64,000 nucleotides of DNA from Luteibacter aegosomaticola (lineage in GTDB: Bacteria > Pseudomonadota > Gammaproteobacteria > Xanthomonadales > Rhodanobacteraceae). This document shows, in pieces, positions 47,495 through 56,760 of this stretch (within the stretch, counting starts at the first letter, position 1; every line of letters begins with the position of its first letter). Location of the stretch: NCBI RefSeq assembly GCF_023078475.1, contig NZ_CP095741.1:2976001-3040000 (forward strand), written 5' to 3'. The position numbers and the translations under genes were made by a program. The notes beneath the pieces were generated by a model. The model searched no databases and was not told where the DNA came from. It was given only the letters and a program-made list of their open reading frames with translations.

Positions 47495-50400
47495 TTACCT
47501 GGCCAGCAGCTCCAGTTCGGCCACGGCGGCGGGGCCGTTGCCGTCGAGGGTCAGGCGGTAGTGCGCATAGCTGCCCGGGGTGGCGATGGCGAACGCGCGG
47601 GTCTGGCGGTGCCACGGGAAGGTTTCGCCCTGGCGCTGGTCGAGGACCTGCCAGTGCTTGCCATCCGCCGAACCTTCCAGCTTCCACGCCCCCGGCACGG
47701 CGGCCGAGGCGCCCGAGCTGATGGTGTACATCGCCACCGTGGCCGGCTTGGCCAGGCGATCGACGATCACCGCCTTGCCGGTCGGCAGGGCCAGTTCGGT
47801 CGAGGAGTCATTATCCACCGCGGCGGCGAGCGAGGCGCCCGTGCCCTTCTTCCCATCGAGCGTGAGATCGGCCGCCTGCAGCACATCGTGGAAGGGCGCC
47901 GGCTTCGCGCCTTCCGGCGTGATCGAGCCCGGCAGGTTCTCCGCACCCGTGCCCCAGTTCGACGGCGCCGGGCCCATGGTGAACTCCAGCGTCGCGCCCT
48001 TGGCCAGCAGTTCGTGCGGCAGCGTGAGCTTGGTCCACGGCTGGCCGTTGACCTTCAGCGACTGCACGAAGCGGTTGGTATCGCTCACGCCCGGCGCGCG
48101 GATATCGAGCGTGGCGCCGTTCTCGAGCTTGATGCTCATGTGCGGGAAGTACGGCGCGCCGATCACGTATTCTGGCGTACCCATGCGCAGCGGATAGAAG
48201 CCCGCAGCACCGAAGATCCACCACGCCGACATCTCGCCGTTGTCTTCATCGCCCGGGTAACCCTGGCCGATCTCGCTGCCGACATAGAGGCGCGACATGG
48301 CATCGCGCAGCTTGTCCTGGGTCTTCCACGGCTGGCCCGCTTCGTCGTACATCCAGATGATGTGGTGCGAGGGCTGGTTCGAGTGGCCGTACTGGCCCAT
48401 GCGCACGTCGCGCGCCTCGAGCATTTCGTGGATCACATCGCCGTAGTCGCCCACGTCGAAGTTGCCCGGCGCATTGAAGAACGCATCCAGCTTGGCACCC
48501 AGCTGCTCGCGGCCGCCGTAGAGCCCGGCCAGGCCGGCGCCATCCTGCGGGGCGTCGAACGCCATGTTCCAGGCATTCGTCTCGGTGTAGTCGCCGCCCC
48601 AACGGGTGGGGTTGAACTCCTTCGCGGTCCAGCGCCACTTGCCCGTCGGATCGCGGGCGATGAAGAAGCCGGCTTCCGGATTGAACAGGTTGGTGTAGCC
48701 CACCGCGCGGCCGCGGTACCACTGGGCGTCATCGGCGTAGCTCTTGTAGCCACCGCCATGCGCTCTGTCCTTCGCCAGTGCATCGGCGAGGTTGGCGATA
48801 CCAAAGTCGTTGATGTAGCCCGCGGTCGACCACGACAGGCCTTCGTGCACCTTGTCGTCGGTATAGCCATTGAAGATCGAGCGTTCGATGCCCTTGCGGC
48901 CCGCGCCCTTGACGTCGGTGCTGACGGTGGAGGCATTGCGGATCGCCGACAGGTAGAAGTTGGCGACGTCGAAGTTATGCACCCCCTTCAGCCAGGCATC
49001 GGCGAAGGCGACATCCGAGCTCGTGCCCACCATGAGGTCGGCATAACCCGGCGAGGTCCAGCGGGCGATCCAGCCGCCATCGCGGTACTGCTGGACGAAG
49101 CCATCGATCATCTCGCCGGCTTCGGTCGGGGTGAACAGCGTGTAGGCCGGCCACGCCGTGCGGTAGGTATCCCACAGGCCGTTGTTCACATACGGCTTGC
49201 CATCGACGATGCGCGCGCCCGTGTGCGTATCGGTGTTCTCACCGGCGGCCGCGGAGAACGGGCTGGCGTACTGCCACTTCGGTGCGTCCTTCGTCCCGGT
49301 GTTCTCGTACGCCTGGTTCGGGTAAAGGAACAGGCGGTAGAGGTTCGAATAGAGGATGGTGCGCTCGTCGCGGCTTGCGCCTTCCACCTGGAAACGGCCG
49401 AGGCGGTCGTCCCAGGCCTTGCGGGCACGCTCGCGCACGCTGTCGAAGGTGTCAGTCGCCGCGATTTCCTGGCCGAGGTTGGCCTTGGCCTGGTCGACGC
49501 TGATGAGCGAGGTGGCGATACGCATCGTCACCTGCTTGCCGCCCTTCTTCGCTGTGTCGAAGCCGAACCACGCGGAAGCGGCATCGCGCTTCTCGCCGGT
49601 GAGGCGGCCGCTCTCGGCCACGGGCTTATCGAACTCGGCGTAGAAGAACAGGCGGGTCGCGCCCGTGGACAGGCCGCTCTTCACATCGGACCAGCCATGG
49701 ATACTGCGGCCGGCCGGGTCGAGGGTGACCGAGGCCTTGTCGTTGAGGTTGTCGAACACCAGCTGGGCGCGCTTGCCGGTGAAGGTGAACCGGAACATCG
49801 CCGCGTGATCCGTCGGCGTGATCTCGGTACGGATACCGTTATCGAAATGCACACCGTAGTAATCCGGGTGCGCCGTCTCCTCGGCATGGGTGAACGAGAG
49901 CGCGCGGGTTTCGCGCTTCAGCGCCGGGGCGCCGCTTTCCACCTGGGCCGGCATCACCTGGAAGGTCTGTCGCTCGCCCATCCAGGGGCTCGGCTCATGC
50001 GAGACCTGGAAGGCCTCGATGCGCGGGCGGTTATCGTCGCCGTTGCTGTCCTGGTACTGGTAGAGCCAGTTCGAACCGGCCTTGGTCACCGGCGTCCAGA
50101 AATTGAAGCCGTGCGGCATGGCAGCGGCCGGGAAGTTATTGCCGCGCGAGAAGTTGGCGTTGGCGTTGGAACCACGGCGCGTATCCACGTAATCCGTGGG
50201 GTGGCTGCTCTCGAACGCCGGCTGCGCGGCGATGCGCACATCGTCGATCCAGCCCTCGAACGCCTTGCCCGCCGGGGCATCGGCCGACAGCTCGATCGAC
50301 TTGACCTTGCGGCCCTTGGCCACCTTGCCCAGGTCGACGCTGACGTAGTTCCACTGGTCCGGATAGAGCACGCGGCCGAGGCCCTGGCCCTTTGCCGTGG

Positions 50401-50857
50401 CCGGGATACGGTGCTGGTCCACGGCACCCGTGGCGGAGAGCTTCGAGCCATCGTCAAAGACGACATCGACGCTGACGTAATTGGAGGGGTTGCTCAGGTC
50501 GTTCCCGTTGGATCGCGGGAACACGAGCCACGAAAGCGTGGTGTCGTCGCCGACGGCCACGGCCGTGTCGAACAGCTTTGCGGTGAGGGGCGCGCCCGTG
50601 GACGTGCCGGCGTAATGCAGTGAGTGCATACCGGTGAAGCCAACATCGGGCTTGGCCGTGAGTACCGCCTCCTTCGGCGGGCCACCGGCGATACGGACGT
50701 CCAGGCCGCCAAACGGCGCCGCGGCGAGCGCGGGATCACCTGCTTCGAACGAGCTGTGGAAGCCCGGCGTCGCGGCCAGCACACCGGCCGGCACCACCAT
50801 CGATGCGATCGCGAGCGCAAGCGCCGCCCTGCTCCATCCCAGCTTCGGTTCGGTCAC
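47495..50857 (-). CDS. GH92-family alpha-mannosidase, exported
   Basis: 1120 residues. Signal peptide (ALALAIASMVVPAGVLAA). Then a beta-sandwich (~30-200), the GH92 N-domain (DYVDTRRGSNANANFSRGNN, FPAAAMPHGFNFWTPVTKAG), an (alpha/alpha)6 catalytic region with NGLWDTYRTAWPAYTLFTP, and the diagnostic GYPGDEDNGEMSAWWIFGAA. The C-terminal ~115 residues form an F5/8-type (CBM32-like) carbohydrate-binding domain (GASLAAAVDNDSSTEL...). GH92 enzymes are Ca-dependent exo-alpha-mannosidases acting on host or fungal glycans. GTG start with AGGGGAA at -6. Its own promoter lies upstream. It sits between comEC and exbB. Confidence 0.93.
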   Translation of the reverse strand: MTEPKLGWSRAALALAIASMVVPAGVLAATPGFHSSFEAGDPALAAAPFGGLDVRIAGGPPKEAVLTAKPDVGFTGMHSLHYAGTSTGAPLTAKLFDTAVAVGDDTTLSWLVFPRSNGNDLSNPSNYVSVDVVFDDGSKLSATGAVDQHRIPATAKGQGLGRVLYPDQWNYVSVDLGKVAKGRKVKSIELSADAPAGKAFEGWIDDVRIAAQPAFESSHPTDYVDTRRGSNANANFSRGNNFPAAAMPHGFNFWTPVTKAGSNWLYQYQDSNGDDNRPRIEAFQVSHEPSPWMGERQTFQVMPAQVESGAPALKRETRALSFTHAEETAHPDYYGVHFDNGIRTEITPTDHAAMFRFTFTGKRAQLVFDNLNDKASVTLDPAGRSIHGWSDVKSGLSTGATRLFFYAEFDKPVAESGRLTGEKRDAASAWFGFDTAKKGGKQVTMRIATSLISVDQAKANLGQEIAATDTFDSVRERARKAWDDRLGRFQVEGASRDERTILYSNLYRLFLYPNQAYENTGTKDAPKWQYASPFSAAAGENTDTHTGARIVDGKPYVNNGLWDTYRTAWPAYTLFTPTEAGEMIDGFVQQYRDGGWIARWTSPGYADLMVGTSSDVAFADAWLKGVHNFDVANFYLSAIRNASTVSTDVKGAGRKGIERSIFNGYTDDKVHEGLSWSTAGYINDFGIANLADALAKDRAHGGGYKSYADDAQWYRGRAVGYTNLFNPEAGFFIARDPTGKWRWTAKEFNPTRWGGDYTETNAWNMAFDAPQDGAGLAGLYGGREQLGAKLDAFFNAPGNFDVGDYGDVIHEMLEARDVRMGQYGHSNQPSHHIIWMYDEAGQPWKTQDKLRDAMSRLYVGSEIGQGYPGDEDNGEMSAWWIFGAAGFYPLRMGTPEYVIGAPYFPHMSIKLENGATLDIRAPGVSDTNRFVQSLKVNGQPWTKLTLPHELLAKGATLEFTMGPAPSNWGTGAENLPGSITPEGAKPAPFHDVLQAADLTLDGKKGTGASLAAAVDNDSSTELALPTGKAVIVDRLAKPATVAMYTISSGASAAVPGAWKLEGSADGKHWQVLDQRQGETFPWHRQTRAFAIATPGSYAHYRLTLDGNGPAAVAELELLAR

Positions 50858-50889
50858 GCGCTGTTCCCCTATTTGGTATGAATCGTGGA

Positions 50890-50918
50890 TTTAAATCGTT
50901 CTAAATCGATCTTGTCAA
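50890..50918 (-). promoter_or_regulatory. Sigma-70 promoter with overlapping direct repeats (GH92 gene)
   Basis: On the minus strand, TTGACA (50913-50918) is followed after 17 bp by TTTAAA (50890-50895). Two CGATTTA repeats (plus-strand TAAATCG at 50892-50898 and 50902-50908), 10 bp apart, and GATTTAAATC overlap the -10 region, which suggests a repressor site. Confidence 0.6.
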
Positions 50919-50956
50919 ACCGCAGTGCAACACATGGCCGGAGGCGGAGGGCCTTG

Positions 50957-53266
50957 CTACTCCCGCCAGTAGCGCCCGTGCGGACGCCGCCACTCGCGGC
51001 TTACCTGAGGCGGCCCATGCGACGGCACATCGATGCGGACCGCACCACTGCGCGCCGTGTCGTACACCTGGGCGCCGATGGCAGCATGCCGATCGATGAC
51101 CAGCGGATGCGGGTGGCCAAACCGGTTGCGCCAGCCGGCGCCCGCGACAGTGAACGCTGGCCGCACCTTGCGCAGCCACGCGGCCGACGACGAATGCCGG
51201 CTGCCGTGATGCGCCAGGGTCGTCACCGTAGGCAACGGCGACACGAGATCACCCGCGGCCATCCTCGCTTCCGCCGCCGCACCGATATCACCGGTAAGCA
51301 GCAGGCGGCCGCCCTGCCCCTCCACGGCGAGCACGCAAGAGCGATCGTTCGCCTTGATCTTGCCCGACACAGGAGGTGGCACCGGAATGAACCGAAAGCG
51401 GACACCGTCCCAGGACCACGGTGGTGCACCGGCACAAGCCGCGGATGGCAGCGGCAGGCGGCCAGGCTCGCCCGCCCACACGCGCGCCGAGGGATAGCGA
51501 CGCTGCACGGCCCGTGCACCGCCTGCGTGGTCGTTATCGCCATGGCTGACCACCAGCACATCCACCGGCGCGATGCCCAACGCCGTCACCGACGGCAGGA
51601 CGATGCCGGCCCCGGCATCGTGGCCTGCGCCAAACCCGGGCCCTGTGTCATAGACCAGTGTGTGTGTCCGCGTACGCAGGACAACGGCAAGCCCCTGCCC
51701 TACGTCGAGCACCCACGCGCGGAACGCCCCGTGCGCCGGCGCCACACGTGGCGGACATAGCAGCGGCAGGAAGCAGAGCAAGGCGAAGCCACGCAACGGC
51801 ACGCCGCGCGGCGCGAAAACCCATGCGGCGCCCGCTGTGGCGAACAACGTGGGCAACGGCCCTGCGTCGGGCAGGGCCAGTTGCGCGGCGGGCCACGCCG
51901 CCATCGGTGCGAGCATGTCCCACAGGCGCTCAACGATCCATAACGCCGCCCGCAACGGCAGCGAGGCCAGCTCGGCCACCGGCAGGCAGACACAACCCAC
52001 GAGGGTCAGCGGAATGACCATGAAACTCACCAGCGGCGCGGCGACGAGATTGGCTGCAAACGAAACGAGCGACGCGCTACCAAACAGCCACAGCGACATC
52101 GGCAGCAGCGCCAGGCTCATCACCGCCTGCGTGCGCAGCAATGCCGCTAGCCATCCGCGCCACCCGCCAGCGGCAGGCGCCGTACAGGCCATCAGGAACG
52201 CGACGCCCGCGAAGGACAACCAGAATCCCGCCGACAGCACAGCCAGCGGATCGACCACCAACACGGCCATAAGCGCCAGGGCCAGGAGCGAGAGACCACC
52301 CGCGCGCCGCCGCGTGGCGGCCGCGATGACCAGGACGGCGACCATGAGCAGTGTGCGCACCGTGGGCAAGCCCATGCCGGCGAGCATGCCGTAAGCACAC
52401 GCAACGCCCCATGCGAGCACCGCCTGCGCGATGCGCCGGGGCAAGCGCGTCGCCAGCCAGGGCAGCAGCAGGTACAGGCCCCGCGCTACCAGCACGCCAC
52501 CACCCGCCGCCACGCCCACGTGAAAACCGGAGATAGCGATCAGATGCGATGTGCCCGTCGCGCGGGCGACATCCCAATCCGCCGCATCGAGCCCGCGCGT
52601 ATCACCGATGGCCAGCGCCTTGAGTACCCGCGCCCCTCGCTCGCCGAGCATGCCGTCCATGCGCTGGCCGATCGCATCGCGCCAGCCATCCACGCAATGC
52701 CCGCTTGCGACGCGCGTGCTCTCGGCGGATGCGCGGACGTAGCCGGTGGCCACGATGTTCTTCATGAGCGCGACGCGCTCGGCATCGTTGCCACCCGGAT
52801 TCACGACACCGCGCGGGCGGCGTAGACGCGCGCTGAATCGCCACGTCTCGCAAGGGGCTGGGGTCTCATGGGCGCGGTACCACGTGAGCCGCACCGGCCC
52901 ACGCAGGCGTGGCTCACCCGCCCGCGGCAACGGCTGGAACAGGAAGGAAACATCCGCGCCCCGACGCCTGGGAAGGTCAGCCACGCGGCCGGTGAGCACC
53001 ATATCGGTGCCCTCCCATACCGACGGCAAACGGGCCGCCATGCGATGTAGCGCATGCAACGATGCCCAGCATGCGAACAGCACGGCAATGGCTGGCAACC
53101 TCAGCCACGGCCACCGACGCATGGCGAACACGACGAGCGCCCCGCATGCCGAGGCACCGAGCACCGGTAACGAGGGCAGCACGGGGAATGCCTGCACAAC
53201 CGCGCAGCCCACCAGGGCGGCCACGGCGAACGTGCATAACGTGATGGGGGGCGCGCGAAACGACAC
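50957..53266 (-). CDS. comEC: ComEC/Rec2 DNA uptake channel
   Basis: The inner-membrane channel for single-strand DNA in natural transformation. 769 residues: N-terminal hydrophobic and OB-like region (DUF4131, ~1-170), the Competence domain with HLIAISGFHVG (residues ~240-250) and many helices to ~480, then a metallo-beta-lactamase-like C-terminal domain with LDVGQGLAVVLRT, SHGDNDHAGGARAV (the HxDxDH metal motif), LTGDIG and TTLAHHGSRHSSSAAWL. GTG start. It lies immediately upstream of the GH92 gene on the same strand (99-bp gap). Confidence 0.95.
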   Translation of the reverse strand: MSFRAPPITLCTFAVAALVGCAVVQAFPVLPSLPVLGASACGALVVFAMRRWPWLRLPAIAVLFACWASLHALHRMAARLPSVWEGTDMVLTGRVADLPRRRGADVSFLFQPLPRAGEPRLRGPVRLTWYRAHETPAPCETWRFSARLRRPRGVVNPGGNDAERVALMKNIVATGYVRASAESTRVASGHCVDGWRDAIGQRMDGMLGERGARVLKALAIGDTRGLDAADWDVARATGTSHLIAISGFHVGVAAGGGVLVARGLYLLLPWLATRLPRRIAQAVLAWGVACAYGMLAGMGLPTVRTLLMVAVLVIAAATRRRAGGLSLLALALMAVLVVDPLAVLSAGFWLSFAGVAFLMACTAPAAGGWRGWLAALLRTQAVMSLALLPMSLWLFGSASLVSFAANLVAAPLVSFMVIPLTLVGCVCLPVAELASLPLRAALWIVERLWDMLAPMAAWPAAQLALPDAGPLPTLFATAGAAWVFAPRGVPLRGFALLCFLPLLCPPRVAPAHGAFRAWVLDVGQGLAVVLRTRTHTLVYDTGPGFGAGHDAGAGIVLPSVTALGIAPVDVLVVSHGDNDHAGGARAVQRRYPSARVWAGEPGRLPLPSAACAGAPPWSWDGVRFRFIPVPPPVSGKIKANDRSCVLAVEGQGGRLLLTGDIGAAAEARMAAGDLVSPLPTVTTLAHHGSRHSSSAAWLRKVRPAFTVAGAGWRNRFGHPHPLVIDRHAAIGAQVYDTARSGAVRIDVPSHGPPQVSREWRRPHGRYWRE

Positions 53267-53377
53267 GGCGACCTGCAGCGACGAAAGAGGTCCGTCAGCG
53301 TAGGTCGGCTATGCCAGGGAATGGCCCGACGCAACGTGTCAGGCAAAGCCAAGACGTTGTGTAGGGCTTACCAACCA

Positions 53378-53953
53378 CTAGTCGTTACGGTTGTGGTATC
53401 CGCCGCGTCCGTTGCCACGGTTGTCGGACGGCGAGCGCGAACCGCCTGATGACGGAATCGGCCGATCCGGTGGCGGGCGATGATCGCCACCACGCGAACC
53501 CCAGCCGCCCGGCGGTGGTGGCCTGCCGTGTCCGTCACCACCACCCGGCGGTGGCGGTCGTCCATGCCATTCACCCCCGCCACCCGGCGGCGGACGGCCA
53601 CCGTGCCAATCGCCCCCGCGCGGCGGCGGCCGGTTATTCCAGCCTCCCGGCGGCGGCCGCCCGTGGCCATAACGATCACCGTAATAGCGATGCCCATACG
53701 CATCGCGATAGATCACCGTGGTGCCGCCATAACAGCAACCTGGTCCGTAGTAACCCGGACCGTAGTCGTAGTAACCGTAGGCAGGGCCGCCGTAATAACC
53801 GCCACCGGAAACGACCGTTGTCGACGTTTCCGTACCGATATAGGCATCGCCGCCCGTGCCATTACGCACGTAGCCGTAGCCCGGGTCGTAGTAGCACCCG
53901 CCAAGCGCAAGGCAGGCAGGTAAAGCCAGCAATGACAGCGAAAGTCGGCGCAT
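53378..53953 (-). CDS. Gly/Pro/Tyr-rich lipoprotein
   Basis: 191 residues. Signal peptide MRRLSLSLLALPACLALGGC with the lipobox LGGC at 17-20. Then Gly/Tyr-rich sequence (YYDYGPGYYGPGCCYGG), then repeated Arg-Pro-Pro-Pro-Gly-Gly units (HGRPPPPGGGDG and similar). The composition suggests an unstructured surface or periplasmic lipoprotein. An ATG nine codons upstream is possible but would spoil the signal peptide. No family is clear; function unknown. Confidence 0.75.
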   Translation of the reverse strand: MRRLSLSLLALPACLALGGCYYDPGYGYVRNGTGGDAYIGTETSTTVVSGGGYYGGPAYGYYDYGPGYYGPGCCYGGTTVIYRDAYGHRYYGDRYGHGRPPPGGWNNRPPPRGGDWHGGRPPPGGGGEWHGRPPPPGGGDGHGRPPPPGGWGSRGGDHRPPPDRPIPSSGGSRSPSDNRGNGRGGYHNRND

Positions 53954-54006
53954 GGTGGGCCTCGTGTAGGTGAGCACCACACTGCTCCGCCATCTTTGAA
54001 CGCGCG

Positions 54007-54038
54007 CTAAAAAAGAAAGGGCCGCGAAAGCGACCCTT
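54007..54038 (-). terminator. Terminator of the histone-like gene
   Basis: An AAAGGGtCGC stem with a TTTC loop is followed on the minus strand by TTTCTTTTTT. It lies 23 bp after the histone-like stop codon. Confidence 0.85.
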
Positions 54039-54060
54039 TCCCTCCATTCAGGCGATGGGA

Positions 54061-54981
54061 TCAGCCTTTGTTCTTCTGCTGATCACCACGCTCATGCGCA
54101 TTGTTGGCGTAGCTGGCTTCCGGCGACGGCACCTTCGGAGCGGCCGTCTCGTTACCCGCCTGCGTCCCAGGATTACCGCTGCGATCACCGACGGGCCACG
54201 ACGGCGGCTGGCGATCACGTTCTTTCTTGGCTTCAAGCAGCGCCTGGATATGCGCCACCGCTTCTTCCTGGCTGATGTGCTGCACCGGCTCATCGGCCGG
54301 CGCCGCCGGCTTCGGCGCGGGGCGCGGACGCGGGGCTGTACGTGCGACCGGCTTCGACGCGGGCTTTGCTGCCGGCTTCGCGGCTACCGGCTTCGGCACG
54401 GCCACCGGACGGGTGGCGACCTTCTTCGCCGGCGCCTTGCTTGCCGCAGTCTTCGCGGCGGCCGTCTTCGGCGAGGCCTTCACCGTGACCTTCTTTGCCG
54501 CCGTCTTCGCTGCAGCGGTCTTCGGCGACGGACGAACGGCTACCTTCTTCGCCGCGGTCTTGGCGGCCGCGGTTTTCGGCGAACCCTTCACGACAACCTT
54601 CTTGGCGGCGGCCTTGCGGCCGGCCGTCTTCGGCGCGGCCTTTTTGGCGGCGGCCTTCTTTGCTACCGGTCGTGCGACCTTGCGCGCGGCAGCCTTCTTC
54701 GCCGGCGACTTCTTCACGGCGGCCTTGCGGGCGACCGTCTTGCGAGCAGCCTTCTTCGGCGCCGCCTTCTTCGCCGCAGCCTTCTTCACGGCCTTCTTGG
54801 CCGCCGGAGCGGCCTTGCGCGCAGCCTTCTTCGGTGCAGCCTTCTTTGCCGCGGCCTTCTTCGGGGCCGCCTTCTTCGCGACGACCGCCTTCTTCACGGC
54901 AGCCTTTTTCACAGCCGACTTCTTCGACGCCGATTTCTTCGCCGTGGATTTCTTCGCGGCAGACTTACGGGTGGTTGCCAT
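54061..54981 (-). CDS. Histone H1-like, Ala/Lys-rich DNA-binding protein
   Basis: 306 residues; residues 1-~225 are Lys/Ala/Pro runs (KKAAPKKAAAKKAAPKKAAR and similar), as in AlgP/AlgR3-type histone-like proteins. Three near-identical ~19-residue tandem units carry SPKTAAAKTAAKK (~133-185). The last ~80 residues are different: an acidic helix SQEEAVAHIQALLEAKKERD, then a polar tail. It is expected to bind and compact DNA nonspecifically. AGGAGG precedes the ATG. Such tracts are prone to repeat-number change; this copy is in frame throughout. Confidence 0.85.
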   Translation of the reverse strand: MATTRKSAAKKSTAKKSASKKSAVKKAAVKKAVVAKKAAPKKAAAKKAAPKKAARKAAPAAKKAVKKAAAKKAAPKKAARKTVARKAAVKKSPAKKAAARKVARPVAKKAAAKKAAPKTAGRKAAAKKVVVKGSPKTAAAKTAAKKVAVRPSPKTAAAKTAAKKVTVKASPKTAAAKTAASKAPAKKVATRPVAVPKPVAAKPAAKPASKPVARTAPRPRPAPKPAAPADEPVQHISQEEAVAHIQALLEAKKERDRQPPSWPVGDRSGNPGTQAGNETAAPKVPSPEASYANNAHERGDQQKNKG

Positions 54982-55144
54982 GCGCTAACTCCTCCTGCGG
55001 TAGTAGCCGACGCGAACCGCCCCCCAGCGGGGAAACCCGCGTGCATGCCGGATGATCGAATGATCGTCAGTGATCCGGTAGGTGGATGATGTAACAGGTA
55101 TTGGCGGAAGTCACATCAATTTGTCGAAAAAGTTCAGTTCCGAA

Positions 55145-55753
55145 TCAGGAAAGTCCGGGCTGCGTCACCGCACTGAGGAAGTACGGGAGAATTTCGGGGC
55201 GCAAGGCGATAGTGAAAATGACCCCGTAGGCCGCGCCCCACAGATGCGCGCCGTGGTTCACGTTATCGCCGCCACGACGATCCATGTAGATCGAATACAC
55301 CACGAAAAGAATGGCGTAGAGGATCACCGGCATCGGGACAATGATGACCAGGATGCGCCGCCACGGGGCAAACAGGGCGAAGGCGAACAGCACGCCCGAG
55401 ACCGCGCCCGATGCACCCAGGCTCGTGTAGCCCGCGTTTTTCCGGTTTTTGACATAAGTCGGCAAAATCGAAAAAAGCAGCCCGCCGATATAGAACGTGA
55501 CGAAGCCGAGCGGCCCCATGATCGAGGTATAGAACTCCTCGATCGCACGGCCGAAGAAATACAGCGTGAGCATGTTGAAGAGCAGGTGGCCAAAATCGGC
55601 GTGGACCAGGCCATAGCTGATCAGCCGGTAATACTCACGGCTGCGGTTGATGGCTGGCGGCCAAAGCACCAGGTCATCCATGAGCTTTCGGTTCTGCAGG
55701 GCGAGGAACGAGACCACGCAGGTCACGAGGATAATGAGGATCGTGGTGGTCAT
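55145..55753 (-). CDS. Rhomboid intramembrane serine protease
   Basis: 202 residues with ~6 transmembrane helices. The catalytic Ser115 is in GASGAVSG; the catalytic His is H170 in NHGAHLWGAAYG; HADFGHLLFNMLTLYFFG (helix 2) carries the conserved His/Asn. All catalytic residues are present, so it is presumably active. It cleaves within or near the membrane plane; the substrate is unknown. It lies alone, 163 bp downstream of the histone-like gene start on the same strand. Confidence 0.93.
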   Translation of the reverse strand: MTTTILIILVTCVVSFLALQNRKLMDDLVLWPPAINRSREYYRLISYGLVHADFGHLLFNMLTLYFFGRAIEEFYTSIMGPLGFVTFYIGGLLFSILPTYVKNRKNAGYTSLGASGAVSGVLFAFALFAPWRRILVIIVPMPVILYAILFVVYSIYMDRRGGDNVNHGAHLWGAAYGVIFTIALRPEILPYFLSAVTQPGLS

Positions 55754-55880
55754 GCGCGGGGATTACGTCCTGGAAACGGCGAGCCAGCGCGCATCTTGGC
55801 TGCAATGTGCGGCATTGTGAACCCCGCCGGGCATCGAAGGAGGGCTATGATTCACGACCTCCCCCTGCTCCTGACCGACG

Positions 55881-56756
55881 ATGTCCCCCATCCGATATAA
55901 GCAGCTCGACGTTTTTGCCGCCCGTCACGGCGGCGGCAACCCCCTTGGCGTGGTGATCGACGCCGAGGGCTGGTCGGACGAACGCATGCAGCGCTTCGCC
56001 CACTGGACCAATCTGGTGGAAACCACCTTCCTGCTCCCGGCACGCGCTGAAGGCGCGAACTACCGCGCGCGAATCTTCACGCCGAGCAAGGAGATACCGT
56101 TTGCCGGCCACCCGACCATCGGCAGCGCCCACGCGGCGCTCGATGCCGGGCTCATCACCCCGGATGCCGCTGGCGTGGTCTGGCAGGAATGCGGCGCTGG
56201 CGTACTGCCGATCCTGGTGGAAGGCACCGGCCCCGATCGCGAACTTTTCGTGCAATCGCCGAAGGCTCGCGTCGTGGGTGATGGCTCCAAGGGCGGCGAA
56301 TGCCTTTCGAGCGTGCTCTATGGCGTCACGCTCGGCGCCCTCAAGCCGGCCTGCGTCGAAGGCGGCCGGCGCTGGTGGGTCGCGGAGTTCGCGGATGAAG
56401 CCACCCTGCGCGGCTGGCGCCCGGATCACGCAGCGATCCGCGCCCTCGCCCTCGCCACCGACACACTGGGCCTGTGCGTGTTCGCCCGCACCGCCGAGGG
56501 CCTGGCCGTGCGTGCCTTCCCCGCTGGCGTCGGCATCGTCGAAGACCCCGCCTCGGGCGCCGCGAACGGCCTCATCGCCGCCTATGTGGCCACGCATGAC
56601 ACCACCGGCACACTCAGCAAGGGCTACATCGTGAGCCAGGGCCGCGAGGTCGGACACGACGCCCGGATCATCATCCGTATCGACGGCGAGCACGTCTGGG
56701 TCGGCGGCCGCACCAACACCATCATTGATGGCGTGGTGGACTGGCGCGACGCCTGA
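55881..56756 (+). CDS. PhzF-family isomerase
   Basis: 291 residues, the diaminopimelate-epimerase fold in two halves. N-half: KQLDVFAARHGGGNPLGVV, NLVETTFLLPA with the catalytic-type Glu47, and PFAGHPTIGSAHAAL. C-half: VGIVEDPASGAANGLIAAYV and SQGREVGHDARI. PhzF-like proteins are isomerases in phenazine or other pathways, but most members lie outside phenazine clusters, as here, where no phz gene is near. The substrate is unknown. It is divergent from rhomboid (127 bp). Confidence 0.92.
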   Translation: MSPIRYKQLDVFAARHGGGNPLGVVIDAEGWSDERMQRFAHWTNLVETTFLLPARAEGANYRARIFTPSKEIPFAGHPTIGSAHAALDAGLITPDAAGVVWQECGAGVLPILVEGTGPDRELFVQSPKARVVGDGSKGGECLSSVLYGVTLGALKPACVEGGRRWWVAEFADEATLRGWRPDHAAIRALALATDTLGLCVFARTAEGLAVRAFPAGVGIVEDPASGAANGLIAAYVATHDTTGTLSKGYIVSQGREVGHDARIIIRIDGEHVWVGGRTNTIIDGVVDWRDA

Positions 56757-56760
56757 GGGC

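Noticed and set aside
47468..50623. A 1051-codon frame opposite the GH92 gene
   Set aside because: Antisense shadow; it starts in the REP element and has no recognisable domain.
55881..56756. Phenazine biosynthesis cluster
   Set aside because: Only a lone PhzF-family gene is present; no other phz genes are adjacent.
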